The notes beneath the pieces are model-generated. The model was not told where the DNA came from. It did not search any database and was given only the letters and a program-made list of their open reading frames with translations. A DNA stretch of 42,429 nt from Candidatus Omnitrophota bacterium (GTDB taxonomy: Bacteria; Omnitrophota; Omnitrophia; Omnitrophales; Aquincolibacteriaceae): NCBI GenBank assembly GCA_903819565.1, contig CAIJDY010000107.1, forward strand, positions 1 through 42,429. The letters are read 5' to 3'. How positions within the stretch are numbered: position 1 is the stretch's first letter; each line of letters opens with the position of its first letter. A program made the translations under genes and the position numbers. Of this stretch, positions 23,215-31,942 are shown piece by piece.

Positions 23215-25426
23215 CCGGTCCTCCCCGAGGCCGACGTTCTTCGGCGTTTTCCCGCTAGCTGCTTTCGCGGGAGCGGCCGCTCTTGTCTGCACGGTCCTTT
23301 TCTGGGGCCGGTCGCTGGAACTTAACCGGCAGGAATTTGTCCTCGAAGAGCCGGCGGTGAGCGCCTATTTTTCGCCGCTCGCTTTTTCTTTTGTGGACGA
23401 GCCCCGGACCGCCGCTCTCCGCGCCGAAAAGGCGAAGACCGTTCCCCTGACGTACAAGATCGACGAAACGATTAATAAAAAGATCACGGAACAGACAGGG
23501 TCCTTTTTCAAGGTCCTTCAGGAGACCCGGAAGAAAAAATCGCCGGCGGATGATGCCCGCTGGAAAGAGATCCCGTTCCAGGTGCCCGCCAGTTCTCTGA
23601 GCGCGCTTCAGGATGAACATTTGTTCGCGGAGGTCAAAACAAACGTCATCAACCTTCTCGCCCATTATTTGACGCAGGGGATCCTTGCCGCTCCGGAACT
23701 TTCGCGCCTTCGCCAGTCCGGGGAGCAGGCGATTCGGGTCGTGGCGGAGGGCGACGCGACGGGGGGGATAAGGAAGCTGAACTCTTTTTTGACGAAGGAG
23801 GCGGTCCTTGAGGAAGCGCCCACGAAATTAACTCCTGAAGCCGCCAAGAACAAGAACGCGAGGAACGTCATTCTTCAGGTCCTTGGCGCCGCGATCTACG
23901 AAAATCTCGTTCTGGATGCCGACCGGACGGAGGCCTCCCGCAAAAAAGCTGCCGCCACCATCCCACCGGTCGAGATCAAGATCAAGAAGAACGAGCTGAT
24001 CGTCCAGCGGGGCATGCTGGTCACCCAGGAGATCAAAGAGCGTCTGGACCAGGTCCACAAAAGACTTGTGAGCCGGAAGCAAATGACGCAGATTTTCGCG
24101 GGCGTGCTGCTGGTGGCGTTCCTTTACGGCCTTTCCTATTTTTATTTTTTCCTGTTTGAACCGAAGGCTTTCCTGGTGCGTTCCCGGCTTTTGCTTTTTC
24201 ACACCGTCATTCTTTCCAATGTGCTCCTTTGCAAGGCGATGGTCCTGTGGCCGGACGGCTCGATCTACCTGATGCCGACAGCTTTGGCGTCACTTCTCCT
24301 GACGCTTCTGGTTAGTAGCCGGAGCGGTCTGTGGGCCGGGGCGATGATGGTCATCATGAGCGGTTTTTTGTCCGCGTTCCATGCCGATGTGGTCCTCGGG
24401 ACCCTGCTGACCTCGGCCGCGGCAACGTTCCTGGCGTACCGGGTGCGCAAGCGCATTCATTTCCTCCGTGTCGGGTTCGGCATCGGCACGGTTTATTTTT
24501 TGACCCTCTGGGGATTCCAGGTCGCGCAGAATGTCCGCGTGGGGGAGGCCTTTTCAGCGGCTTCACTGGGGTTCGGGAACGGGTTTTTGGTGGTCGTGCT
24601 CTCTTTTCTGATGCTTCCGTTCCTCGAAGCGGCTTTTGACGTTGTTACGGACATCACGCTTCTGGAGCACTCGGACCTGAATCATCCGCTCATGCAGAAA
24701 ATGATGGTCCAGGCGCCGGGGACCTACCATCACAGCCTGGTCGTGAGCGCGTTGGCCGAACACGCTTGCGAAAAGATCGGGGCGAACGCGCTGCTTGCGA
24801 AGGTCGGCTGTTACTTCCATGACATCGGGAAGATCGAACGTCCGGAATATTTCTCGGAGAACCAGGGATATCTTTACCCGAACCTGCATGACCGGCTGTT
24901 GCCGCAATTGAGCTATGAAATCATCGTGGACCATGTCCGGAACGGCGTGCAGCTGGCCCGCAAATACAAACTCAAAAGGGCGATCACGGATTTTATCATC
25001 GAGCACCAGGGGGCCGGCGTGATCTATTATTTTTACAAGAAAGCGATCGACGGGGCGCCTGCCGCTGCGCACGTCCGCGCGGACGATTACCGTTATCCAG
25101 GTCCAAAACCGCAAAGTAAGGAAACGGCCGTGGTTCTTTTGGCGGATTCCGTTGAAGCGGCCTCGCGTTCCCTGAAGGAAATGACGCCGGAGGCTATCCA
25201 GCAGCTCGTCCGCAAGATCATTAATGACAAATTCATCGACGGCCAGCTGGATGAATGCGAACTGACCCTGGCGGACCTTTACCGGATCCAGGAAAGTTTC
25301 GTTCGGAACATGGCCGCAATGTTCCACACGCGCATGAGGTATCCGATCGTCGAAAAGATCCCCGGCGCGCCGGACCTTTTTGAGGAAAATCAGTTCTCGA
25401 AGTTTCGCGTGGAGGACACTCAGTGA
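23174..25426 (+). CDS. pgpH: 7TM-HD domain cyclic-di-AMP phosphodiesterase, PgpH/YqfF type
   Basis: A 750-residue membrane protein with the PgpH layout: a first span near residues 28-46, an about 280-residue external 7TMR-HDED domain, seven spans at about 325-500, and a cytoplasmic HD phosphohydrolase with TYHHSLVV (about 517), [12 protein letters not shown] (about 548) and [13 protein letters not shown]. PgpH in Firmicutes hydrolyses c-di-AMP. I set the start at the ATG 23174 (MKNTNEKKS), inside phoH; an earlier in-frame GTG-type start at 23132 would enlarge the overlap to 83 bases. The phoH-pgpH-ybeY order is widespread in bacteria. No diadenylate cyclase gene is in view, so the substrate is inferred from the family. 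Confidence 0.92.
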   Translation: MKNTNEKKSKRESDRSSPRPTFFGVFPLAAFAGAAALVCTVLFWGRSLELNRQEFVLEEPAVSAYFSPLAFSFVDEPRTAALRAEKAKTVPLTYKIDETINKKITEQTGSFFKVLQETRKKKSPADDARWKEIPFQVPASSLSALQDEHLFAEVKTNVINLLAHYLTQGILAAPELSRLRQSGEQAIRVVAEGDATGGIRKLNSFLTKEAVLEEAPTKLTPEAAKNKNARNVILQVLGAAIYENLVLDADRTEASRKKAAATIPPVEIKIKKNELIVQRGMLVTQEIKERLDQVHKRLVSRKQMTQIFAGVLLVAFLYGLSYFYFFLFEPKAFLVRSRLLLFHTVILSNVLLCKAMVLWPDGSIYLMPTALASLLLTLLVSSRSGLWAGAMMVIMSGFLSAFHADVVLGTLLTSAAATFLAYRVRKRIHFLRVGFGIGTVYFLTLWGFQVAQNVRVGEAFSAASLGFGNGFLVVVLSFLMLPFLEAAFDVVTDITLLEHSDLNHPLMQKMMVQAPGTYHHSLVVSALAEHACEKIGANALLAKVGCYFHDIGKIERPEYFSENQGYLYPNLHDRLLPQLSYEIIVDHVRNGVQLARKYKLKRAITDFIIEHQGAGVIYYFYKKAIDGAPAAAHVRADDYRYPGPKPQSKETAVVLLADSVEAASRSLKEMTPEAIQQLVRKIINDKFIDGQLDECELTLADLYRIQESFVRNMAAMFHTRMRYPIVEKIPGAPDLFEENQFSKFRVEDTQ

Positions 25427-25953
25427 CACGCCCCCCGGCGTATGAGATATGCTTTCGCCAGGAGTGCCCGCGTATCGCCGTGTCGGAGCCCACGATCCGG
25501 AAGATCGCTCGCAATATTCTCCGGGACCTCGGTTTCAAAAAAGCGGTTTTGAGCATTCTTCTGGTGGACGGTGCCGCGATGCGCGCCCTCAATAACCGTT
25601 ACCTGCGTCACGCGCGAGTGACCGACGTTCTTGCGTTCAGCCAGCCCAAACCGGAGGTCCATTCGAAGGACGCGGTTGCTTCCAAGGCCCTGCGGCGCAC
25701 GGATGTCGATTTCCTCGGGGATATCGCTCTTTGCCTTCCGACGATCCGTTCCCAGGCCAAGGAATACGGCCATTCGTTCGAGGAAGAACTCCATTATTGC
25801 CTCTGCCACGGGATCCTGCATTTGATCGGCTATGAAGACAAGACCCGCAACGCTTTTCACAAAATGCACCGCAAACAGAAATTGATCCTGAAGCGTGTGG
25901 CCGGTCCCCTAGGCGCAAGCGCGAAAAAGAAGTCCGCTTCCGGCGGTCGATGA
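25423..25953 (+). CDS. ybeY: endoribonuclease YbeY (16S rRNA maturation factor)
   Basis: A 176-residue YbeY, a metal-dependent RNase for 16S rRNA 3' maturation and 70S quality control. The LNNRYLRHARVTDVLAF segment, FLGDIAL and the metal motif HGILHLIGYED are clear. The third metal ligand is Asp instead of the usual His (HxxxHxxxxxD); the Asp form also occurs in Bacteroidota-type YbeY proteins, so activity is likely kept. The C-terminus has an extra basic tail (GASAKKKSASGGR). Translation starts with GTG overlapping the pgpH stop (GTGA). Its partner gene phoH is upstream in the same operon, and recO follows after 6 bases. Confidence 0.93.
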   Translation: MTRPPAYEICFRQECPRIAVSEPTIRKIARNILRDLGFKKAVLSILLVDGAAMRALNNRYLRHARVTDVLAFSQPKPEVHSKDAVASKALRRTDVDFLGDIALCLPTIRSQAKEYGHSFEEELHYCLCHGILHLIGYEDKTRNAFHKMHRKQKLILKRVAGPLGASAKKKSASGGR

Positions 25954-25959
25954 CCCGCC

Positions 25960-26718
25960 ATGAGCATTCATAAAACCGAAGCGGTCGTCATCAAGACCCA
26001 GCCGTTCCGCTCGAGTTCCCTGATCGTGACTTTTTTTACGCCGCAGCTCGGGAAGATCCGTGGTGTGGTCAAGGGCGTGCACCGGGAAGGGGAGGTCCGT
26101 CAGGCAGGGTTCGAGATCTTCACTCACGCGGAATTTGTTTTCTATGAAAAGAAGCGTTCCGATCTTCACCTGATCTCGGATACCGCCATTCTGGAAAGCC
26201 GGCACGCGATCCGCAACCGCCTGGACACAATCGCCTACGGAAGCTATTTCTGTGAATTGGCGGATGAGCTCACGGAAGTCCACGACCCGCATCCGGAGAT
26301 CTTTCATCTGCTCCAATCCGGGTTTCATTTTCTTTCCGTGATCCCTCCGGCGCGGTTGGCCCTGCTTTTTGAGATCAAACTGCTCCGGGAAATGGGATGG
26401 CTTCCGTATCTTGAAAGCTGTTTCAGCTGTGGCGCCAAACCTCTCGAGCAGGGCTATTTTTCCGTCCGCCAGGGCGCCTTGATCTGCGAAAAATGCCGTG
26501 GCCAGGAACCGGGCGCGCAGCCCGTGGGAGCGCCTGTCCTGGCGGTCTTCCGCGCTTACGGCAAGGACGCATTGGAAGACTGCCTGCGCGTTTCCCACAG
26601 CAGCGTTATCGAAAACCAGATTCGGTTCCTTATTACGCAATTCCTCAACTTCCGCCTCGGGAAAGTTCTCAAATCCCGCAAGTTCCTTGAAGCGATTAAG
26701 CCTATCCTGAACCATTGA
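25960..26718 (+). CDS. recO: DNA repair protein RecO
   Basis: A 252-residue RecO, which with RecR loads RecA on SSB-coated single-stranded DNA. The N-terminal OB fold begins KTEAVVIKTQPFRSSSLIVTFF and FTPQLGKIRGVVKG; a helical C-terminal domain carries a four-cysteine zinc site (CFSCGAKP and CEKC) as in many RecO proteins. The ATG lies six bases after the ybeY stop, in a conserved ybeY-recO arrangement. It closes the phoH-pgpH-ybeY-recO series; the region directly after it is AT-rich and carries a new promoter. Confidence 0.93.
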   Translation: MSIHKTEAVVIKTQPFRSSSLIVTFFTPQLGKIRGVVKGVHREGEVRQAGFEIFTHAEFVFYEKKRSDLHLISDTAILESRHAIRNRLDTIAYGSYFCELADELTEVHDPHPEIFHLLQSGFHFLSVIPPARLALLFEIKLLREMGWLPYLESCFSCGAKPLEQGYFSVRQGALICEKCRGQEPGAQPVGAPVLAVFRAYGKDALEDCLRVSHSSVIENQIRFLITQFLNFRLGKVLKSRKFLEAIKPILNH

Positions 26719-26847
26719 CCCACAAGTAAACTTTCGGGTTAGCCTTCAGTTTAAATATTTTTATTACCCCACAAAAAATCGACATAAATCATTCAAATCA
26801 AAAGGTTTATGTTAAAAAAATAGAAAGTAAAAATTTTTAGTATGCGT

Positions 26848-26876
26848 TTGACAATTCTAAATTGTGATGTTATGGT
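26848..26876 (+). promoter_or_regulatory. strong promoter upstream of orphan gene 26956
   Basis: A consensus TTGACA (26848-26853), a 17-base spacer and TATGGT (26871-26876) with an extended -10 TG. A 6-base dyad (ACAATT-CTA-AATTGT, 26851-26865) lies in the spacer. The 240-base gap is distinctly AT-rich compared with the genes on both sides. Confidence 0.65.
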
Positions 26877-26893
26877 TCCTTTAGAGTGTCCAA

Positions 26894-26931
26894 ATAGCAT
26901 ATAACATCTATATGCTATAAAATGCTATATA
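26894..26931. promoter_or_regulatory. operator-like dyad with a third half-site
   Basis: ATAGCATATA (26894-26903) and TATATGCTAT (26909-26918) form a perfect 10-base inverted repeat around a 5-base centre, and ATGCTATATA (26922-26931) repeats the half-site once more. The element begins about 10 bases after the expected transcription start of the promoter at 26848-26876, a position where a bound repressor would block elongation. Confidence 0.6.
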
Positions 26932-26955
26932 AAGACTTGAAAGGCAAAATGTAAA

Positions 26956-27750
26956 ATGAACGGAAAAATGGAGCAGGTAAAGATCCCGTATCTGTACTTC
27001 AATTTCTCGAATGAGGAGCGCGAATCCGCGATCCACTATCTCCTCGAATGCATTCTCAAGGCGCGGGACAAAGGGCGCGGACTTCAAAAGGTTCGGGGGT
27101 TCGATGAGGATGTGAACATTTATCTCGCGCACCTGCTTTTTGCCATTACGCTTCCAGAATATCACGACATGGCGGATCCGTTCCTCTCTGCCCGACCCGA
27201 GCAGGTTTTTGAATGGGTCCGGGACACCGAGGATCCGATGCTTCGCTATTTTATCTTCAAAGTGAATGCGGATAACCTGCTGGTTCAGTCCACGGTGTTT
27301 AATCCGGATTCCGAACTTGCGAAAAGATTCCCGTTCAAAAAAGACAATACCGAAGCGGTCAACGAGGAAGCGATGGCGGCGGTTCTCTATTACAATCACG
27401 CCTCCCGCTGCCATGAAGGACTGCATGAAAAGAAGACCGGCGTGGGGGAGGTTCTGGAGAAGATCGCGGGGGACCTTGGGCTTTACCAGAAGATCCTCGC
27501 GGGCGTCCGGTCCGATTATTTCAGGTTGATCGATAGCTTTCGGGACCAGGCCTTCCAGCATTTTTATGCGAAGATGGACGGGTACGAGAAACAATACCTG
27601 AAAGAGATCAAGATGGGGCATTTTCTGGAAGCGTACCAGGGATGGCTTCTTCAACGCGATCCTGTGCAGAAAAGTAAAGTGCTGTCTTTGGCCCAAGAGC
27701 TTCAGCGGCTGGATCCGGAATTCCGTTTTGACAACACAAAACTCAACTGA
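26956..27750 (+). CDS. orphan hypothetical protein with regulated promoter
   Basis: A 264-residue soluble, largely helical protein with no family I recognise. It contains conserved-looking aromatic stretches (PYLYFNFSNEERESAIHYLLE, DEDVNIYLAHLLFAITLPEYHD) and a YNHASRCHEGLHEKK segment with two histidines and a cysteine that might bind a metal. No signal peptide or membrane span is visible. The ATG at 26956 follows AAAGG at a long distance; an ATG at 26968 is the other option. The promoter and dyads before it are unusually elaborate for this window, so it may be a condition-specific gene. A second small ORF follows 32 bases after it. Confidence 0.75.
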   Translation: MNGKMEQVKIPYLYFNFSNEERESAIHYLLECILKARDKGRGLQKVRGFDEDVNIYLAHLLFAITLPEYHDMADPFLSARPEQVFEWVRDTEDPMLRYFIFKVNADNLLVQSTVFNPDSELAKRFPFKKDNTEAVNEEAMAAVLYYNHASRCHEGLHEKKTGVGEVLEKIAGDLGLYQKILAGVRSDYFRLIDSFRDQAFQHFYAKMDGYEKQYLKEIKMGHFLEAYQGWLLQRDPVQKSKVLSLAQELQRLDPEFRFDNTKLN

Positions 27751-27782
27751 CGAAAGGGCTCCAAGGAGTCCGTAGGTCCCCA

Positions 27783-27947
27783 ATGAGCGAAACCCACTTG
27801 CAATATGAGGTCGAATCTAAGCGGAACGAATTCTTGGATGTTTATTCGCTCTATCTAATGACCCGTATTTCGCTTATCCGGGATGAGGCTCGCTTCAAGG
27901 CGTACGAGCTCCGTTTCCTCGATCCGAAATTCGTCACCCCGTTCTAA
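27783..27947 (+). CDS. small hypothetical protein, 54 residues
   Basis: A 54-codon ORF (MSETHLQYEVESKRNEFLDV... ending DPKFVTPF) directly downstream of the orphan gene. Its composition (charged helices, YELRFLDPKF) looks like real protein rather than random frame, and AAGGAG is present 14 bases before the ATG, somewhat far. No family is recognised. It may be the second gene of the operon driven by the promoter at 26848. Confidence 0.5.
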   Translation: MSETHLQYEVESKRNEFLDVYSLYLMTRISLIRDEARFKAYELRFLDPKFVTPF

Positions 27948-27981
27948 AAACCTCTCTTGAAGGGGGCTTCCCCGAACAGTG

Positions 27982-28010
27982 TTCCCAAGGCATGAGAAAT
28001 TTGCTATAAT
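27982..28010 (+). promoter_or_regulatory. dapL promoter
   Basis: TTCCCA (27982-27987), 17 bases, then a consensus TATAAT (28005-28010) preceded by TG one base upstream, i.e. an extended -10. Transcription would start about 45 bases before dapL. Confidence 0.6.
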
Positions 28011-28064
28011 TCTTCCTCCTAATCCAAAAAGACATGATTGATGAACCCATAGCAGGGACCACCT

Positions 28065-29261
28065 ATGACAAAACAGCCCGTTTCTTTTGATCCTCCGGGA
28101 CGTTTGAAAAAATTGCCCCCTTATCTTTTTGCGGAGATCGACCGCAAGAAACGCGAACTGGTCGCGAAGGGAAAGGACGTGATCGACCTCGGCGTGGGCG
28201 ATCCGGACATTCCTACAGCGGATTTTATTATTGAAGCCCTCAATGCCGCGGCGAAGAACCCGCGGAACCACCGTTACGCTTTGGACCAGGGTATGCCGGA
28301 GCTGCGACAGACGATCCGGGACTGGTTCCAGCACCGTTTCGGCGTGCATCTCGATCCGGACAAAGAGATCCTGCCGCTCATCGGTTCCAAAGAAGGGATC
28401 GGGCATTTGCCGCTGGCGGTGCTGGATCCCGGACAGGTGTGTTTGATCCCGGACCCGGGTTATCCGGTCTATCGTTCGGGAACCCTTTTTGCCGAAGGGA
28501 TCCCGTACACGATGCCGCTTTTGGAGAAGAACCGTTATTTTCCGGACTTTGACATCATTCCCACCGACGTGCTTCAGAACGCCAGACTTATGTTTCTGAA
28601 CTATCCGAACAATCCGACGTCCCAGGTGGCGGACAAGGCTTTTTTTGAGAAAGCGGTGGCGTTCGCGCTCAAGCACGGGATCCTGATTGCTCATGACGCG
28701 GCTTATTCTGAAATGTGCTACGAGGGGCTCAAGTCGCCGAGCATTCTGGAAGTTCATGGCGCAAAAGACACCGCGGTTGAACTTTTCTCGCTTTCCAAAA
28801 CCTACAGCATGACCGGTTGGCGTATCGGTTTCGCGGTTGGGAACGCGCAGGTCCTTGCGCTTTTGGCCAAGGTGAAGTCGAACCTGGATTCCGGGATATT
28901 TCAGGCCATTCAGATCGCCGGCATGAAGGCGCTTCAGGAGGGGCAGATGACCCTCGAAAAAAATCTGAAGATCTACCAGGAGCGCCGCGACCTTTTGGTG
29001 CAGGGCTTTCGCGATCTCGGCTGGAAGATCGAAGCGCCGAGGGCCACGTTCTATTGCTGGATTCCCGTGCCGCCGGGCTACACCTCTTCGGAACTTGCCC
29101 TGAAATTCCTGGAAGAACTCAACGTCGTGGTGACGCCGGGGAACGGTTTTGGCCCGAACGGGGAAGGGTATTTCCGCATTTCCCTGACTGTGGCGGAATC
29201 GCGGATCATGGAAGCCCTCGACCGGATCAAAAAAAGCCATCCTCATTACTGTAAATTCTAG
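28065..29261 (+). CDS. dapL: LL-diaminopimelate aminotransferase
   Basis: A 398-residue fold-type I PLP aminotransferase that converts tetrahydrodipicolinate directly to LL-diaminopimelate with glutamate as amino donor, a short lysine and peptidoglycan route known from plants, Chlamydiae, cyanobacteria and several uncultured lineages. Features: VIDLGVGDPDIPTADFI, the PLP-ring segment, YPNNPTSQVA with the conserved Asn, and the Schiff-base lysine at about residue 245 in SLSKTYSMTGWRIGF. The N-terminal opening PPGRLKKLPPYLFAEIDRKK matches DapL rather than general aspartate aminotransferases. The gene leads a folK-panC-panD series and has its own promoter. A related aminotransferase specificity cannot be excluded from sequence alone. 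Confidence 0.9.
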   Translation: MTKQPVSFDPPGRLKKLPPYLFAEIDRKKRELVAKGKDVIDLGVGDPDIPTADFIIEALNAAAKNPRNHRYALDQGMPELRQTIRDWFQHRFGVHLDPDKEILPLIGSKEGIGHLPLAVLDPGQVCLIPDPGYPVYRSGTLFAEGIPYTMPLLEKNRYFPDFDIIPTDVLQNARLMFLNYPNNPTSQVADKAFFEKAVAFALKHGILIAHDAAYSEMCYEGLKSPSILEVHGAKDTAVELFSLSKTYSMTGWRIGFAVGNAQVLALLAKVKSNLDSGIFQAIQIAGMKALQEGQMTLEKNLKIYQERRDLLVQGFRDLGWKIEAPRATFYCWIPVPPGYTSSELALKFLEELNVVVTPGNGFGPNGEGYFRISLTVAESRIMEALDRIKKSHPHYCKF

Positions 29262-29339
29262 GGGCAAGTGACCCAGGACAAGGGGCCAGCGGTCAGAACA
29301 CTTTTTCGATTTTTTCTTGTCCACCGACCCGGAGTTATT

Positions 29340-29849
29340 ATGCCTATCGTCTTCATTGGTGTCGGATCGAATCTTGGCGACCGGGAAAACTTTTTCCGGA
29401 TGGCCGCCCTGGAAATTCAAAACGAGGCCGGGATCTGTGACCTGAAGTGTTCTCCGGTCTATGAAACGGAACCCGTGGGCGGGGAGGGACAGCCGCTTTA
29501 TTGGAACGCGGTGTGGAGCTTCACAACGGAACTGGTGCCGCAGGTCCTTTTGCATAAGCTTCATGATATCGAGATGAAGGCTGGCCGCCGGAGGAAGGTC
29601 CCGAACGAAGCGCGTGTTCTGGATCTCGACATCCTTTTTTACGGGGACAGCGTTTTGAAGCAAGCAGAACTCACGGTCCCTCATCCCCGGATCCCCGAAC
29701 GGGTTTTTGTGCTGGCGCCGTTTTGCGACCTGGCGCCGGAATTCGTGCACCCGGAAGTGAAAAAGAATATGCGGCAATTGCTGGAAGCGTGTCGCGCGAG
29801 CCATGGCGGTTGCGGCGGCGTCAGGCGATTAACAGACGGGAAAGGGTAG
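29340..29849 (+). CDS. folK: 6-hydroxymethyl-dihydropterin pyrophosphokinase
   Basis: Transfers pyrophosphate from ATP to 6-hydroxymethyl-7,8-dihydropterin in folate synthesis. The 169-residue HPPK has VFIGVGSNLGDRENF, SPVYETEPVGG, the magnesium-binding VLDLDILFYGD and VPHPRIPERVFVLAPFCDLAPEFVHPE. The ATG at 29340 gives the usual N-terminus; a longer frame to 29268 adds an unlikely leader. The C-terminal tail (CRASHGGCGGVRRL) is longer than usual. It is six bases upstream of panC, so folate and pantothenate genes share an operon. Confidence 0.93.
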   Translation: MPIVFIGVGSNLGDRENFFRMAALEIQNEAGICDLKCSPVYETEPVGGEGQPLYWNAVWSFTTELVPQVLLHKLHDIEMKAGRRRKVPNEARVLDLDILFYGDSVLKQAELTVPHPRIPERVFVLAPFCDLAPEFVHPEVKKNMRQLLEACRASHGGCGGVRRLTDGKG

Positions 29850-29855
29850 GTACCC

Positions 29856-30704
29856 ATGAAAATGATCCGAAGTCCCCAGCGGCTCCAGAAGATCCTCGGG
29901 AAAGAACGTCTGCGGAAAAAGACCGTCGGTTTTGTGCCGACGATGGGGGCGCTGCACGAAGGGCACTTGTCCCTCGTGAAAGCCGCGGACCGCGAGAACG
30001 ATATCACGGTGCTCAGCATTTTTGTCAACCCCTCGCAATTCGGTCCCAACGAAGATTTCTCGAAATACCCGCGCGTGCTGGGTGCGGACAAGCGGTTGCT
30101 TCGGAAGGTTAAAGTGGATTATCTTTTTTGTCCGTCGGTCCCTGCCATCTATCCCAAGGATCACGCGACCTGCGTGGCCGTCGGAGCGGAACTGGCGGAA
30201 GTCCTATGCGGAAAATTCCGTCCGGGACATTTTCAGGGCGTGGCGACCGTTGTGGCAAAACTTCTGAATATCGTGGCGCCGAGCCGTCTTTATCTGGGGG
30301 CCAAAGACTACCAGCAAGCCACGGTCATCCGGCGGCTGGTGAACGACCTGAATATGAACGTCCGGGTCCGCGTGATGCCGACGGTCCGCGAAAAAGACGG
30401 ATTGGCTATGAGCTCCCGGAACCGCTACCTGAACCCCGAGGAAAGGCGTCGCGCTCTGGCGCTGTCGCACGCGCTTTTTGAATTGCGGCGGTGCCTCCTG
30501 AAAAAGAAAGGGACGCTCGCTTCCTTAAGGACGCAAACCGTCCGGAAGCTGGAAAAGGCGGTGGACAGGGTGCAGTATTTTGAGATCGTCGATCCCGCGA
30601 CGCTCGCGCCGCTTAAAAAGATCCAGCGGAAAATGGCCGTTCTGACGGCGTGCTTTGTGGGCAAGACAAGGCTGATCGATAATGTTATAATCTCGTTTCC
30701 TTAA
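29856..30704 (+). CDS. panC: pantothenate synthetase (pantoate-beta-alanine ligase)
   Basis: Joins pantoate and beta-alanine with ATP to make pantothenate. The 282-residue protein has the HIGH-like FVPTMGALHEGHLSLV, IFVNPSQFGPNEDF, LYLGAKDYQQATVIRRLV and KMSKS-like MSSRNRYL. The length and order are normal. Its end contains a promoter for panD (30686-30691). Confidence 0.95.
   Translation: MKMIRSPQRLQKILGKERLRKKTVGFVPTMGALHEGHLSLVKAADRENDITVLSIFVNPSQFGPNEDFSKYPRVLGADKRLLRKVKVDYLFCPSVPAIYPKDHATCVAVGAELAEVLCGKFRPGHFQGVATVVAKLLNIVAPSRLYLGAKDYQQATVIRRLVNDLNMNVRVRVMPTVREKDGLAMSSRNRYLNPEERRRALALSHALFELRRCLLKKKGTLASLRTQTVRKLEKAVDRVQYFEIVDPATLAPLKKIQRKMAVLTACFVGKTRLIDNVIISFP
30664..30691 (+). promoter_or_regulatory. 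internal promoter before panD
   Basis: A consensus TATAAT (30686-30691) with an upstream TG (extended -10) and an AAGACA/AGACAA-like -35 about 16-17 bases before it. It lies in the last codons of panC and could give separate panD transcription. Confidence 0.4.
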
Positions 30705-30728
30705 ACCATCCGGAGGAGTCGGGCATCT

Positions 30729-31085
30729 ATGCTTAGACAAATGCTTAGCGGAAAGATCCATCGTGTGACGGTCACCGAGGCTTGCATCGATTACGAGGGA
30801 AGCGTCACGATCGACAGTTCGCTCCTGAAGGGCGCCGGGATCCTTCCTTATGAAAAAGTCCTTATTGCCAATCTCAATAACGGTTCCCGTATCGAGAGTT
30901 ACGCCATCCCGGCCCCGGAAAGGTCCGGGGTCATTTGCCTGAACGGTGGAGCGGCCAAGCACGGGAAGGCCGGGGATACGTTGATTATCATGACCTTTGG
31001 AGTGTACTCCCCCGAGGAGATTCAAAAGCACAAACCGAAGGTCGTTTACGTTGACGCCAAGAACCGCATCGTCAAAAAGAAATGA
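30729..31085 (+). CDS. panD: aspartate 1-decarboxylase
   Basis: Makes beta-alanine from L-aspartate for pantothenate. The 118-residue pro-enzyme contains the self-cleavage site in YEGSVTID (Gly-Ser around positions 24-25; the serine becomes the pyruvoyl group), then ANLNNGSRIESYAIP, NGGAAKHGKAGD and MTFGVYSPEE. GGAGGAG stands upstream of the start. The long basic C-terminus (KNRIVKKK) is somewhat unusual. Directly downstream is a predicted aspartate dehydrogenase, another L-aspartate-consuming enzyme. Confidence 0.95.
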   Translation: MLRQMLSGKIHRVTVTEACIDYEGSVTIDSSLLKGAGILPYEKVLIANLNNGSRIESYAIPAPERSGVICLNGGAAKHGKAGDTLIIMTFGVYSPEEIQKHKPKVVYVDAKNRIVKKK

Positions 31086-31117
31086 TCCGCACCGGTCTCT
31101 AACGATAGGATCCCTTC

Positions 31118-31930
31118 ATGAGAAAATTTAAGGTCGGCATTGTCGGTTGCGGGACGATCGGGACGGCCCTTGCCAAAGCGCTCACCAAGGGGCTCAGCTC
31201 CCGCGCGAAACTGGTCGGGGTTTGCGAAAAGGTTCCGGAGAAAGCCGAGGCCCTTTTTGAAAAGATCGGGCGGAAATTACCGCTCCTTTCGGTGGAAGCG
31301 CTCGTGAAGAAGTGTGATTACGTGATCGAAGCCGCACATCCGAAAGTGGCGCCGCGGGTTGCGCGGCTGGCCCTCAAAAACAACAAATACGTTCTGATCA
31401 TGAGCGTGGGCGGGCTTCTCGGATTTTCGTTCCAGAGATTGATCGATAAAACTTCGGGACGCCTTTATTGCCCGTCAGGCGCTATCGCGGGGATCGACGC
31501 TCTTTTGGCCGCGCAGGTGGAGGGGTTGCGCCGGGTGCGTCTTGTGACGACGAAACCTCCGCAGGCGCTTCAAGGGGCTCCTTACTTTAAAACCCATGAA
31601 TTCCCGCCGTTCAAAGGCAAAACCGGAAAGGCGCTTGTGTTCCGCGGGTCGGCCCTCGAAGCAAGCCGTGCTTTTCCGCAGAACATCAACGTGGCTGCCA
31701 TCCTCAGCTTGGCGGGGCTTGGTCCCAAACGGACGGAAGTGGAGATCTGGGCGACGAAATCCTCGAAGGTCAACAGTCACGAGGTCATTATCGAGGGGGA
31801 TTTCGGGGAGATCCGCACGATGACCCAGAATTACCCGTCCCCGCAAAATCCCAAGACCAGTTATCTGGCCATTCTTTCCGCGATCGCGACCCTCCGTAAA
31901 GCGTTCACGACTTTACGGCTCGGGACTTGA
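31118..31930 (+). CDS. nadX: L-aspartate dehydrogenase (NadX-type)
   Basis: A 270-residue NAD(P)-dependent dehydrogenase with an N-terminal Rossmann fold ([17 protein letters not shown]) and the aspartate dehydrogenase core: [54 protein letters not shown] and [13 protein letters not shown] with the catalytic-type His. The enzyme oxidises aspartate to iminoaspartate, the precursor of quinolinate in NAD synthesis, or to oxaloacetate. No nadA, nadB or nadC gene is in the window; the link to panD suggests aspartate use is grouped here. Family firm, pathway role inferred. Confidence 0.88.
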   Translation: MRKFKVGIVGCGTIGTALAKALTKGLSSRAKLVGVCEKVPEKAEALFEKIGRKLPLLSVEALVKKCDYVIEAAHPKVAPRVARLALKNNKYVLIMSVGGLLGFSFQRLIDKTSGRLYCPSGAIAGIDALLAAQVEGLRRVRLVTTKPPQALQGAPYFKTHEFPPFKGKTGKALVFRGSALEASRAFPQNINVAAILSLAGLGPKRTEVEIWATKSSKVNSHEVIIEGDFGEIRTMTQNYPSPQNPKTSYLAILSAIATLRKAFTTLRLGT

Positions 31931-31942
31931 TGGAAGAACGTT

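Noticed and set aside
25801-25836. YbeY third metal ligand is Asp rather than His
   Set aside because: I first took it as an active-site defect, but Asp at this place also occurs in Bacteroidota-type YbeY proteins, so it is a known variant.
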